This document shows, piece after piece, positions 21,336-31,121 of a stretch of DNA of 64,000 nt (its first letter is position 1; every line of letters starts with the position of its first letter). The position numbers and the translations under genes are program-made. The notes beneath the pieces were generated by a model that saw only the letters and a list, made by a program, of their open reading frames with translations, was not told where the DNA came from and did no database searches. The stretch lies in contig CP092871.1 of NCBI GenBank assembly GCA_030710605.1, forward strand, positions 69,150,377 to 69,214,376, in the 5' to 3' direction. This stretch comes from Cordylochernes scorpioides (lineage: Eukaryota > Arthropoda > Arachnida > Pseudoscorpiones > Chernetidae).

Positions 21336-21570
21336 TAAAACTATTATAGACGTGTATGATTCTTTTTAAAAATAAACAATTTCTACTGCCCTTACTGTAA
21401 TGGATAAATTAATGAGAGGACCTGGCTCATCAGTGGTGAACCCTCCCTGGCCAGGCCCTCCCATTAATTTTTCCATTGCAGTAAGGGCAGTAGAAATTGT
21501 TTATTTTTAAAAAGAATCATACGCGTCTATAATAGTTTTGAATTTTCATAATAGATGGCGCGCTAATGCA
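21336..21570. repeat. Family A palindrome, short form
   Basis: Arms AAACTATTATAGACGTGTAT ... TTTCTACTGCCCTTACTG meet near 21445; outer right end ATAGATGGCGCGCTAATGCA. Confidence 0.85.
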
Positions 21571-21604
21571 TCATAAAGTAAATTATGAAAAAACAACAGA
21601 AAAA

Positions 21605-22085
21605 AATAAAAAATAAGTGGGTCAGGTGTTGATATTAAAAACAAAGTAGGCATATTTTGACCAGGAGCACATGTGCTTTTCAGAAGGCAGAGCGCCATCT
21701 GATGGAACAGAAATCAACTATTCATTGATTTAACCTGTTCCCTGATATTTGGCCAACCCAATTTCTTGATAAATCAAGGAAAGCCATCCACGAACGCGTT
21801 TCGCGCTGTTGGCGCTCGTCAGCGTGGAGTAGGCTGTACCACTGCAACCAAAAAATAATTTTGGTCCCAGTGGCTTCCTGAAAAACCAAGAAATGGGTAT
21901 TTAAGGCCAAACTTGGGTAAATACGCTGGTGGTTTCTTGATTTATCAAGAAATTGGGTTGGCCAAATATCAGGGAACAGGTTAAATCAATGAATAGTTGG
22001 TTTCTGTTCCACAAGATGGCGCTCTGCCTTCTGAAAAGCACATGTGCTCCTGGTCAGGATATGCCTTCTTTGTTTTTAAAGTAAA
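21605..22085. repeat. Family B palindrome carrying a hammerhead
   Basis: Arms of about 200 bp: outer GGTGTTGATATTAAAAACAA, GGAGCACATGTGCTTTTCAG, GGCAGAGCGCCATCT, then CCTGATATTTGGCCAACCCA, and their inverses to 22085. The left half retains the hammerhead (21788-21827, minus strand); the right half has lost its copy, so the arms are asymmetric at the centre. Confidence 0.85.
21788..21827 (-). ncRNA. Hammerhead ribozyme, type I (family B)
   Basis: Forty nucleotides with every core position in place on the minus strand: stem I CCACG (21827-21823) with CGTGG (21792-21788); core CTGACGA; stem II GCGC/GCGC with loop CAACA; GAAA; then CGCGTT, where A15.1 plus CGCGT forms self-complementary ACGCGT as stem III and U17 precedes the predicted cut (GUU). 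Stem I can extend outward with one bulge. No tertiary loop contacts can be proved by eye. Confidence 0.8.
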
Positions 22086-22149
22086 TTATTTGTCATAAAT
22101 TTTATCGATAGATGGAAATCAAATTTCCATCAATAATTGACAATATGAC

Positions 22150-22425
22150 CAAGCATAATTATATTGCTACGGCGTTTTATGGTTTCCTCAAGTCCATATC
22201 TCAGAAGAAGGCCAAGTGACACTCACTCCTCACTTTCTTACTGCTACTCTTTTTGTGTTGTTTTTCTTGCTTCCCTCTTTCTCTTTCCTATATATATTTT
22301 TTTATCTTTTTCTTCTGTCTATATCGTTGTTTCCTTTGTCTCACTGCTTTGTTCTTATGCATACCTCTGGTGAATCCTGTATAGGGTCAGTGACCCTAAA
22401 TAAAGGCTTTTTGTTGTTGTTGGAA
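22150..22425 (+). repeat. LINE-type 3' end with (TTG)n tail
   Basis: Pyrimidine-rich stretch ending with GGGTCAGTGACCC hairpin (22385-22397), AATAAAGGC and TTTTTGTTGTTGTTGG. The same ending style occurs at 46990-47170 (AATAAAACTTTTTGTTGTTG). Likely the 3' end of a non-LTR element; no coding part recognised. Confidence 0.5.
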
Positions 22426-22429
22426 ATCA

Positions 22430-23140
22430 AATTTATAAAATTCAAAGCAGTTTCTAGAGAAGAATACCCAGGGTACACTCACTATTGTGTAAAGATTCTT
22501 TTTATTTTTGAAATTGAAGATTAAGAGAAAAATTCCATTCCTAAATGTTTGTTGTTTTCATAATTAAATTAACGATAGCGAGTAGCATTTTTAATGTTAT
22601 AGGAAGTTAACGATGCGACATCAATTCCATGATATCAACTTTGCCATAATTTATTCAACTCTTTTCAGCTCTTCTAACAAATAAAGAAACAGTGGAGCAA
22701 CGAGGATTCCATTAAAAGGAACCAAAGAAAAATACGAACTAATAATAAACATAAAAGAGAAGTAAATTCGGAATAAAAATAGAGAACTAAAGCAGAAGAA
22801 AATTTGTTTACTCCCGTGGTGACCTCTTATAAAATATCTTTTATTCACATCGTCTGACATTTGTAAACAAACAGAGGTCAAGGTCTACAGAGAATAATGA
22901 AGACGTGAAAGGATTTCCATCACGGACTGAGGCTAAGGAATTCTAGCTATGAAATAATGATTCTTTATTCAAATTATTCTCTTGTATCTTTTTTAATTGT
23001 ATTTCTATCCGATATCTATGAAAAAGGTCACATTTTCCGTCGAAACTAATGTTAAAACTGAGCTCCATCTATTGACCAGAGAATTGGTTTATCTTTTTTG
23101 ACAGCTAAACTTCTCTTTAGAAAATTTGGAGAATTTCAAG
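22430..23140. other. Spacer; family D end fragment near 23010-23090
   Basis: No gene seen. CTCCATCTATTGACC at 23062-23076 with TTTTCCGTCGAAACTAATG resembles a degraded family D arm. Confidence 0.35.
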
Positions 23141-23144
23141 AATT

Positions 23145-23235
23145 TCACACTTTTCACATGTGTAGACATGTGATCTACTTACAGTAAAAGCGTCACTTAC
23201 TTCTGATTACCATGATTACCACGGCCTGTACCACT
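23145..23235 (+). repeat. SINE family 1, 3' fragment
   Basis: TTTTCACATGTGTAGACATG, CTTACAGTAAAAGCGTCACT and ATTACCACGGCCTGTACCAC match the 3' part of 46237-46520. Confidence 0.65.
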
Positions 23236-23530
23236 AAACGAAAGGATGAAAACTATATATACGGGGAGAGCTTGGCTCATCAGTGGTAAACCCCTTCTAG
23301 CGGTTTCACCGATCTATCAGACTGTTATAAAACAGTTTCTGGCGCGCATTACCTCCTATATATTTGACACTGTTCGTCGTCGTATGATGATACAAAGTGG
23401 TCGTGCCAAATTTCATGTACACGCTAGATTGCTGGAGGAAGATCGCCAAAAATGGAGGAGCATTCTTCAATGGAGCCTTCTCCAATGTTCTTCGCGGTAC
23501 TGGTGGCGCTCTAGTGCTTGTTTTGTATGA
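23236..23530. repeat. Family A left-arm fragment followed by unknown sequence
   Basis: 23260-23320 is a diverged family A core (GGCTCATCAGTGGTAAACCC, TAGCGGTTTCACCG). 23330-23530 has an open frame on both strands with no recognisable family. Confidence 0.5.
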
Positions 23531-23534
23531 TGAA

Positions 23535-24045
23535 ATCAAAATTCGAAATTATTATAGACGCGTATGATTCTTTTTAAAATAAACAATTTCTACTGCCCTT
23601 ACTGCAATGGAGAAATTAATGGGAGGGCCTGGCTTATCAGGGGTTTCGCCAGTTTAATCTACCATACCGCTGTTATATTGCATTTTTCGATCTTTCTTTT
23701 AAAGTGATACTGATGCTAGACTCTTGGAATGGGTATTTTAGATGAATTATGGACATTTATAATTGTATGTAATTCTGCTGTCCTCAAAGCTTATGTCCAT
23801 AGTTCATCTAAACTCCCATTCCAAGAGTCTAGCATCAGTATCACTATAAAAAGAAGATCGAAAAATGCAATATAACAGCGGTATGGTAGATTAAACTGGC
23901 GAAACCGCTGGGAGGGTTAACCACTGATGAGCCAGGCCCTCCCATTAATTTTTCCATTGCAGTAAGGGCAGTTGAAATTGTTTATTTTAAAAAGAATCAT
24001 AGACGTCTATAATAGTTTCGAATTTTGATAACATGGCGCGCTAAT
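23535..24045. repeat. Family A palindrome, full-length copy
   Basis: About 510 bp. Both arms show the complete order: ATTATAGACGCGTATGATTC, CTACTGCCCTTACTGCAATG, family A core, TTATATTGCATTTTTCGATC, AGACTCTTGGAATGGGTATT, centre near 23765. Best copy here for defining the family. Right-arm plus strand 23896-23935 holds the hammerhead-like pieces CTGGC-GAAAC and CACTGATGAGCCAG. Confidence 0.9.
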
Positions 24046-24526
24046 TAACCATGATGAAATAAAGAAAGTAATCTTTGGCAAAAATTAAAATATCAGACTG
24101 TAATAATTAATATATAGTTCGTTTTTTACTTATATCGTCTGCATTTTTCTTCTTAATTAGCTGAAATTGATATTTAGAATAATTAGAGGTAGTGTGCTTT
24201 TTGTGGATGTAGAAATTATAAACATTTCTCTACGTCGAGCATTGCTCTTCAGTTTAAAAGATAAACACATGTTATAGCAGCATTATGTAAATGCTATTTA
24301 GCTCCATCTGTCGGTGAAAATATGAATTCTAATCATTATTAGTTCTATTTATTTTGTTTGATTATACAAGTTAACTTTATACTGCTATAAAATGAAGAAA
24401 TGAAAAAAATCAATGGAAAGCTTTGCTCATCATTGGCGAATAAGTTAGCTATGTAGCAAAATATATACTAAAATAGTAAGTTTTTATTAAAAAAATATCC
24501 TGTGTTAAAAAAATGCTATTAGAGTT
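24046..24526. other. AT-rich spacer
   Basis: No gene seen. CGAGCATTGCTCTTCAG at 24236-24252 recurs in the palindrome 38980-39085. Confidence 0.4.
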
Positions 24527-25094
24527 TATACTCATGAACAAAACTTAAGAGTAAGCTGTATACCTTTTACCATGTATATCGGGATTCAGACAGTAACTCT
24601 GAAAGATATTACAGTGACCTTTATTGAAGACACACGAGATAACCAATATACACTCATGGACAAAACTTAAAGAAGTTGTACATTTTAGCATGTATATCGG
24701 GATTCAGACAATAACTCTGAAAGATATTACAGTGACCTTTATTGAAGACACACGAGATAACCAATATACACTCATGGACAAAACTTAAGGAGGTTGTACT
24801 TGTTTGCATGCATAACGCGATTCAGACAATAACTTTGAAAGATATTACAGTGACCTTTATTGAAGAAATACGAGATAACCAATATACACTCATGGACAAA
24901 ACTTAAGGAGGTTGCACCTTTTTGCATGCATATCGCGATTCAGACAATAACTTTGAAAGATATTACAGTGACCTTTATTGAAGAAGCACGAGATAACCAA
25001 GTGTGAACACAATTGCCTCTGTGTCCTTCGAAAAAAAAGACGACTGGAGACATCAAAATATGAAACTTTCTTAAGTTCTGTCCATGAGTGTATA
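24527..25094. mobile_element. Short DNA element, family T, four-headed copy
   Basis: Direct heads TATACACTCATGGACAAAAC at about 24527, 24647, 24765 and 24883 (118 bp apart) and one inverted end TTCTGTCCATGAGTGTATAT near 25075-25094. Each junction is ATAACCAA followed by TATACA, the same as in the two-headed copy at 4708. Confidence 0.85.
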
Positions 25095-26725
25095 TAAAAA
25101 TCTGTTATATATTTTATCAATTGTGTCTGTAGTGGGTGTCAAAAAATAATTTTAAAATATTGGACGGGGTCGTAACAATCGAAACATGGTAAAAAAATGC
25201 GGCCTTGTGAAGTTGGATTCATTCGGCTAGCTATTAAATAAGAATAAAAAGAAAAAAAAAAGAATTACCCTATAGAAATGAAAACGTTTATGTTTGTGTG
25301 GAGCAATGATTAATGTATAAATCATTCTTCACATTTGACACATGTGTTCTTTATAGAAAAGATAGAATTAAACATGTGTGGGTGAGTGGTGAATGTTGCC
25401 ATCTCTATTCTGTCAATTTCGAATTCGCCAGCGAACATTGTGACAGCGGACATGCTTTCACTTTTTTTGATTAATGGAGATAAAGTTGATTTTACGCTTT
25501 CACATTTCAGGGAATAGCAACGCCCCGTTCTTGTCAAGTTTAACTGGGTGTGATTCAACGAAGGTAGAGCAAACTGTGTGGCGGCGATTTGAAAGAGAAT
25601 TTTGATGTTTTGAAATTGATTTGGTGAAACTTTGGACTGAATAGATCTCTGATTTCCCATCTATTGGGAATAAGACTACTTTCACATATGTTATTACTAT
25701 TATTTTAAGTAATGTGTTCCATGGAACCTATAAAAAGCCACATAAACCAGGATACTATACTAGGCCTGTGATCACTTAAAGCTAAAAGCTAGGGCAGATG
25801 GAGCTCCATAGTCAGAATTGATGGTTCATCCAGGAGAAGGAACACTGATTTCAATATAATCCTGTAGAAAGGTTTATAATACCCGAAAGCTTGAGAGAAT
25901 GTATAAAAAGAACAGGAAACTTATCCTCGGAAGCATTTTTTTTTTTGGTATTGACGTGACAACGTCTTAAATTAGGTTGCGGCTGGGAGTCACTTATGAA
26001 AAAGTGTAACGCCCGGTAACGTTACGATGAGTCATCGAACGAGAGTGCTGCGCGCGCAGCTGCGCGCGCAGCGCTAGAGAATTAGGCGCATTGAATCGGC
26101 GCATGCTTGTCTCTGTCTTTGTCTTTCTCGAACGTTCTTGGCGTTGGAAAAACAAGAAAGCGTCATAATACAAGTTCACACGTGTGGTTAAAGTATCGTC
26201 AGCTGTGTCTGTAGTGAAAATGTGGAGTGCTTAGATTCGTCATTTACAACAACTACAACAATAAAGGTAAATAATTGTACACTGATATTTCATTATCGTA
26301 AACTATGATTGATTGATTAATTGTTAGATTGACACAAAAGTTGAGAAACTGAGTTTATAGGTTATGTCATACTATTGATAAATGTTGATAGTGTTAAGTA
26401 AATTATTAGTTTAAAATTAATTAATTAATTAATTATTATTTTACAAATTTTAAATAGTTTCAAATTTATTTAGCAAAAATTTGAACCTTCGATCTGAATA
26501 AATGTTTTGATTTTCGAATTGATTCTTTAAAATTACAAATATTAAGAAAAAGTGGCAGATATAAGAAAACTTTATTTAAACTGTGTTGAGCAAGAATTTT
26601 AACATCTAATTTAAGTAAATGTTTTAATTTTCAACTTCATCATTTACAATTACAAATTTTATTTAATTTCAAATTTATTTAGCAAAAATTTGAACCTTCG
26701 ATCTGAATAAGTGTTTTGATTTTCA
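25095..26725. other. Long spacer without a supported gene
   Basis: Open frames at 25322-25660 (minus, about 110 codons) and 25994-26179 show no family features. A GC palindrome GCTGCGCGCGCAGC (26048-26061, extended imperfectly to 26073) stands out. A 60-bp segment at 26457-26520 recurs at 26667-26727 (AAATTTGAACCTTCGATCTG). Confidence 0.4.
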
Positions 26726-27268
26726 AATACCAACGCGGCTGGTGGAGTGGCGATCTATCGTAAATTATCATCGACATCTACGGCGGAAGTGTTCCAAGTT
26801 GCGATTACAGACGTAACTCGTGTCATTAAAACCAAGGGTGACATGTGCATGACTGAAGTTACTTGCTTCGCCGCTAATACTAGCTTCAAGTTTATACTCG
26901 GTGCTGTATATATTCATCCAGGAGCTAGTATGCAGGATATTGGAATGTTACTATGGCAAGGACTCGGTCCGTACATTCACAACAGCCAGTACGTGCCACC
27001 GTTCGTGCAAGTTGATTCTAGTATACCGATTCTTCTGTGTGGTGATTTTAACAAAAACGTAAAGCCTGACAACTCGTTTCTTAAATTCATGAAAAATACG
27101 TATAATCTTGATTGCGTATCAAACGTTTCTAAGTCAACTACGTTAAAAGGAACAACTATCGACTTGACTTTCGCAAGACACATTACAGCAGAAACACTTC
27201 CTTTCATTTCATATTTCTCCTATCATCGTCCTATCCTCAACAAAATCACTCAAATAGGAATTAGTTAA
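26726..27268 (+). pseudogene. Endonuclease/exonuclease/phosphatase (EEP) domain fragment, Helentron-type
   Basis: Uninterrupted plus-strand frame of about 175 codons. It begins inside the domain (NAAGGVAIYRK at 26726-26760, no own start codon; ATG-less entry), continues with a beta-strand rich core, the catalytic-type motif LLCGDFNKNV (about 27038-27066), TTLKGTTIDLTF, and a C-terminal YFSYHRPIL (the SDH-type histidine). EEP nucleases of this kind occur in LINEs and, in arthropods, at the C-terminus of Helentron Rep-helicase proteins; the wording of the motifs resembles the latter to me. Upstream 26400-26725 is AT-rich with a duplicated segment and no Rep or helicase sequence. It could also be one exon of a domesticated gene. 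Intact frame suggests recent origin. Confidence 0.6.
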
Positions 27269-27464
27269 GTTTAAGTTTACATGTACAATGTTTTAGTAAA
27301 CAAAATATATTTCTATAGTTAAAATTTGTGCAATTCTTATTTTCATTCAATTCCTTGTTCCTATTGTGCAATTTAATTATATTCATATCAATAAATATTC
27401 TACCGTTGTCACGTAAAATCTTCGCCCGTAAAACCGACTTTACAGGCAACCATTGTTTTTTTTT
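27269..27464. other. AT-rich 3' flank of the EEP fragment
   Basis: No further coding sequence recognised. Confidence 0.35.
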
Positions 27465-27672
27465 GCTTATCCCTAGTACACGTGGTACAGGCCATGATAA
27501 TCATGGTGGGTAGTTAGCGACTGCTTTTACTGTAAGCGCACCACATATCTACACATGTGAAAAGCAGTTCGACTTTGCACTTACAAATGCCAGAGCCCCG
27601 TTTGGTTACTTGCACTCGCTGGTGGGGTTGGACTTTTGCAAGAATCGGGGGCCATTGGAGCATTTTTTTTAT
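27465..27672 (-). repeat. SINE family 1, 5'-truncated copy
   Basis: Minus strand carries the family 1 body (CCAATGG, GATTCTTGCAAAAGTCCAAC, CACATGTGTAGATATGTGG, CTTACAGTAAAAGCAGTCGC) and tail, but lacks the tRNA-like head. Confidence 0.75.
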
Positions 27673-28200
27673 TGAAAATAAACTTGTTAAAAATCTAATA
27701 AAAACAACTTTGATCACATACTTGTGTTTATAAGCTTATATATTGTTGCAGCAAGTTGCAGCTTTGCAGGGTCGTCGACCTTGGTTTCTTCCTTCTTGGT
27801 GTTATACACGTTTCCCGAGCGGGTTTCCATAGTCAAAGCAAATAAATAAAAGTAAGTAAATAAAATTAAATTACCTTTTAAAGTTATTGCGTTTATTTAT
27901 TCTTGTCTTCCTCGTAGGTCGCGATCCGCAGTCTTCGTCTAGGTACTCTCGCTCCAATAAGCAATCAAGATATATGTACAATAAAATATTACAAAAGGAA
28001 TAAAACTATAAAAAGGAATGATGATAATCTAAATAATCTGTTTTGAATGAGAATAAATAAATATATAATTTAAATTTTAAATATATTAAAAATAGTATTA
28101 TAAATAATTTTAAAAATACGCGCATTAATCATGATGCACCAATATTCACTTTAATCTTTCTTTATTTGCGCCATTCCTGCGACCCACTTTCTCTGTCACG
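27673..28200. other. Spacer, no feature seen
   Basis: No supported feature. Confidence 0.4.
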
Positions 28201-28204
28201 CTTG

Positions 28205-28284
28205 TTTGACGGTACAACTACTAAAATTGGAACGCCACAATGAAGATTAGCATGGCCCCTGCGGTACATGTTCGGCGGTACAAC

Positions 28285-28319
<35 letters not shown>

Positions 28320-28482
28320 GGCCCCTGTGATACATGTTCTGCGGTACAACTACTAAAATTGGAACGATACAAAGAAGATTAGCATGGCCCCTGCGGTACA
28401 TGTTCGGCGGTACAACTACTAAAATTGGAACGATACAGAGAAGATAAGCATGGCCCCTGCGGTACATGTTCGGCGGTACAAC

Positions 28483-28517
<35 letters not shown>

Positions 28518-28615
28518 GGCCCCTGCGATACCAGTTCCGCGGTACAACTACTACAATAGGAACGATACAGAGAAGATTAGCATGGGCCCCTGCGGTACAT
28601 GTTCGGCGGTACAAC

Positions 28616-28650
<35 letters not shown>

Positions 28651-28735
28651 GGCCCCTGCGATACCAGTTCCGCGGTACAACTACTACAATAGGAACGATA
28701 CAGAGAAGATTAGCATGGGCCCCGTGTAAGGATGA
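28205..28735 (+). repeat. Tandem array of a 66-bp unit derived from U6 snRNA
   Basis: Eight units start at 28211, 28277, 28343, 28409, 28475, 28541, 28608 and 28674 with GGTACAACTACTAAAATTGG. Each holds U6 nucleotides from the 5' stem region through AACGATACAGAGAAGATTAG and CATGGCCCCTGCG (the ACAGAGA box and the U4-pairing region), then a 9-10 nt linker (GTACATGTT or ATACCAGTT). The first unit has a U6-like 5' start (CACGCTTGTT) and only the last has a U6 3' part (AAGGATGACACGAGAAATCG). Compared with the copy at 48836-48935, CATATACT has become CAACTACT. Frames on either strand stay open because 66 is a multiple of three. Confidence 0.9.
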
Positions 28736-29100
28736 CACGAGAAATCGTGAAGGCCGAGTTAAGAAGATATCACAAAGTTTGCGTCCATATCATAAGTTGA
28801 ATAATCGCTTGGACAATATATTATCAGGGAACAAAATCGTGAGCTGAAATTTGATAATATTGCAAAGTGCGTAGAGCGCCTCCTGACAAGGATGATAGCG
28901 GGTCATCGAGACCTCAGAAATAAAGAAAGGTATTGTAATGGATATTTGATCATATTTATGAGTACACAACCTGTGTACAAATGTCTTTTATTTTAAAAAG
29001 ATTGTATTTGTAAAGAAAGATTGTAATGAACATTTGATCATATGTATAAATACAATCCGGACAATGTATTTTATTAAAAGAAACTTGTAGAAAAAAGTTT
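28736..29100. other. Spacer, no feature seen
   Basis: No supported feature. Confidence 0.4.
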
Positions 29101-29385
29101 GAAAATTATACCGCAAATGTTTCTTTTGAACGAAAAATCGATATTCATTTTAAGGAGAAATAACGATTATTTTTAACCTTAGGGATGAAGTATGATAGGA
29201 TGAATTGTGAAGTGTAATGATAAACAGAAAAATAAAGTATCCAGGGATGGGAATTTTTCCGTTTATCATTACTCTTCACAATTCATCTTATCATACTTCA
29301 TCCTTAAGGTTAAAAATAATCGTTATTTCTCCTTAAATTAAATTTCGATTTTTCGTTCAAAAGAAACATTTGCGGTATAATTTTC
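29101..29385. repeat. Large hairpin element, family K (copy 1)
   Basis: Arms about 125 bp (29101-29226 and 29260-29385) with a 33-bp loop. Left GAAAATTATACCGCAAATGT, right its inverse. Same family as 51868-52194 by arm order (GCGGTGTAA/TTTCTTTT/AAGTATGA.../TAATG.TAAAC) and by the loop word ATGGGAAT/GGGCGGGAAT. Confidence 0.85.
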
Positions 29386-29768
29386 AAATGTCGTTCTACA
29401 ATCATAAGCCGCATTATATTGTATTATAAAAGAAGTTTGTATTTGTTCTCTAGAAGCTCTTATACAATATCAGGTCCTAAGTCGCCTCATGGGAAATTGT
29501 CTTGAGGCTGGAATTTGACGATGACTGAACCCCGTTTTGGAGATTACATTACATATAGGTCAAGCTCTTTCTTTCTTCTCCCCTTATTTGATACATTGTA
29601 AATATCATTGTTGATTATTGTTACTATTACTGTTTTTGTACTGAGGATATGTAAAGAAAAATAAGAAAGCAAAGATAAAATAACGTTCAGGTAATATTTC
29701 AATCTTACTTCATCATAAAGAATGTTGAGTTAAATGACTAATTGATTATATTATTGTCCATCAGATTG
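29386..29768. other. Spacer with LINE-tail-like segment
   Basis: 29560-29660 (AAGCTCTTTCTTTCTTCT, TTGATACATTGTAAATATCA) matches 47018-47075 upstream of the (TTG)n tail at 47165. Confidence 0.45.
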
Positions 29769-30180
29769 GCGTCAACCCTTGCTCAGAAATCCTCCTCTAC
29801 GTGGCGGGCAGGAGAAGCAGCACAAGTAAGGGACTGCCCTGTAGGGCGAAGTACGGTGTCGTGAGCACCGAGCCGCTACGGTAACCGTGAACAGGGAACT
29901 CTGAAATGTGGCTGACTAACGGGGCAATGGCACCCCACATTCCATGGAGAAACGGACAAGACACCACCACCATTGACGTCAAACCCTGCCCAGAAGTGGT
30001 GGCGGGCGGGAGAAGCAGCACAAGTAAGGGACTGCCCTATAGGGCGAAGTACGGTGTCGTAAGCCTCGAGCCGCTACGGTAACCGTGAACAGGGAACTCT
30101 GAAATGTGGCTGACTAACGGGGCAATGGCACCCTCCCCTCTCCATGGAGAAATGGACAAGACATTGACGTCAAACCCTCT
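29769..30180 (-). repeat. Two tandem copies of a LINE 3' UTR-type segment
   Basis: About 200 bp repeated directly (29769-29974 and 29975-30175): GGGCGAAGTACGGTGTCGT, CGAGCCGCTACGGTAACCGT, GAACAGGGAACTCTGAAATG, GGACAAGACACCACCACC. Similar material in the opposite orientation lies at 50437-50610, next to another copy of the same LINE tail. Confidence 0.75.
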
Positions 30181-30642
30181 CATTCCAGCGGCATGGTAAA
30201 GAAAGATACATTACCAGAGATCCGGCTACCCCGTGACTCCACCTGACTTTATCCGCTTAGCTGACGGATGTTTGTGTAGGGTGGGGTGAAGTGGGGGCTT
30301 AGATCTCCTCCACAAATCCTGTATCTCACTGGGTTATATCGGTGAGACATCCTTCTGAACTCTACTTCAACTCTCTACCCTACTACCTTATAAATGAGGT
30401 AAAAGAGGAAGACCAACAGTCCAATAATGACAATGCCACATCGCCCACCATCTACAGGATTGTATAGAATGTTGGATGACCGCCATTCCTACCAACTTAG
30501 AACTCTAGATAATTGTAGAATTATGCACTGATTCGTTTGGTGTCAATTTATAGATCTTGTAAGTTCTCTATATCTAAAAATTTAGTACAAATTATCATCA
30601 TCTGTGGCTTTAGTACCTTTAATGGCTTGAGTACTGTTGCTG
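30181..30642. other. Spacer, no feature seen
   Basis: Between the tandem segment and the LINE C-terminus; no frame recognised. Confidence 0.35.
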
Positions 30643-30912
30643 TTATCGTGTCCAATGAAGAGCCTCAATGTCTCCATGCATATCTATCACAGCAGCAGCA
30701 ATGCCCACTATCTTGGGTGTGTAAAGCTGCTGATCTGGGTCTATGTCAATTTTCTCCAAGGCTGTGGCCATTGCTGGACATGAGAATATGTGAGTAGGTG
30801 TTAGTTCCACACCAGGACAGTTGTTGCATGTCCTATAGGTTCTTGTGCCATCTAGATGTATTGTAATTCCTTTATAGTGTTTTGTTCTAAGTCTTGTTAT
30901 AGTTTTTGTCAT
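30643..30912 (-). pseudogene. LINE ORF2 C-terminal fragment (RNase H/zinc tail type)
   Basis: Open for 89 codons on the minus strand: KHYKGITIHLDGTRTYRTC, NCPGVELTPTHIFSCPAM, then KIVGIAAAVIDMHGDI. The CX2C...HX3C spacing (CNNC, HIFSC) and the following helical region match the extreme C-terminus of Jockey-like LINE ORF2 proteins after the RNase H domain. 5'-truncated, and no RT remains. Homologous fragments are at 2632-2823 and 50225-50370. The chelicerate resemblance noted in the summary comes partly from this fragment. Confidence 0.6.
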
Positions 30913-31104
30913 TCTTATCTCAGAGTTTATTTCGCATATTTGATCTTTTCTTATTTTTTGTTTAATAAATTTGAGTAATCTTCTGATAATTATAATTATC
31001 GTACCACTTATATGGACTGATGTACCACATTGTGGCCTAAATATGTATATGTTATATTTCTAAAAATTGATGAGATAAATAAAAACTAACATTATATTCG
31101 TGAT
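30913..31104. other. AT-rich spacer
   Basis: No feature seen. Confidence 0.35.
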
Positions 31105-31121
31105 CAGAGAGAGAGAGAGAG
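31105..31121. repeat. (TC)n at 3' end of the ORF1-only element
   Basis: GA run on the plus strand, directly after the element's 3' tail on the minus strand. Confidence 0.9.

Noticed and set aside
25322..25660. 112-codon minus-strand ORF as a host gene
   Set aside because: No recognisable domain, no clear splice or start context, composition like its surroundings.
28162..28614. 150-codon minus-strand frame with a 22-residue repeat
   Set aside because: By-product of the 66-bp U6-derived array.
28205..28735. CRISPR-like array (eight regularly spaced repeats)
   Set aside because: Units are contiguous U6-derived repeats without unique spacers, in a eukaryotic sequence.
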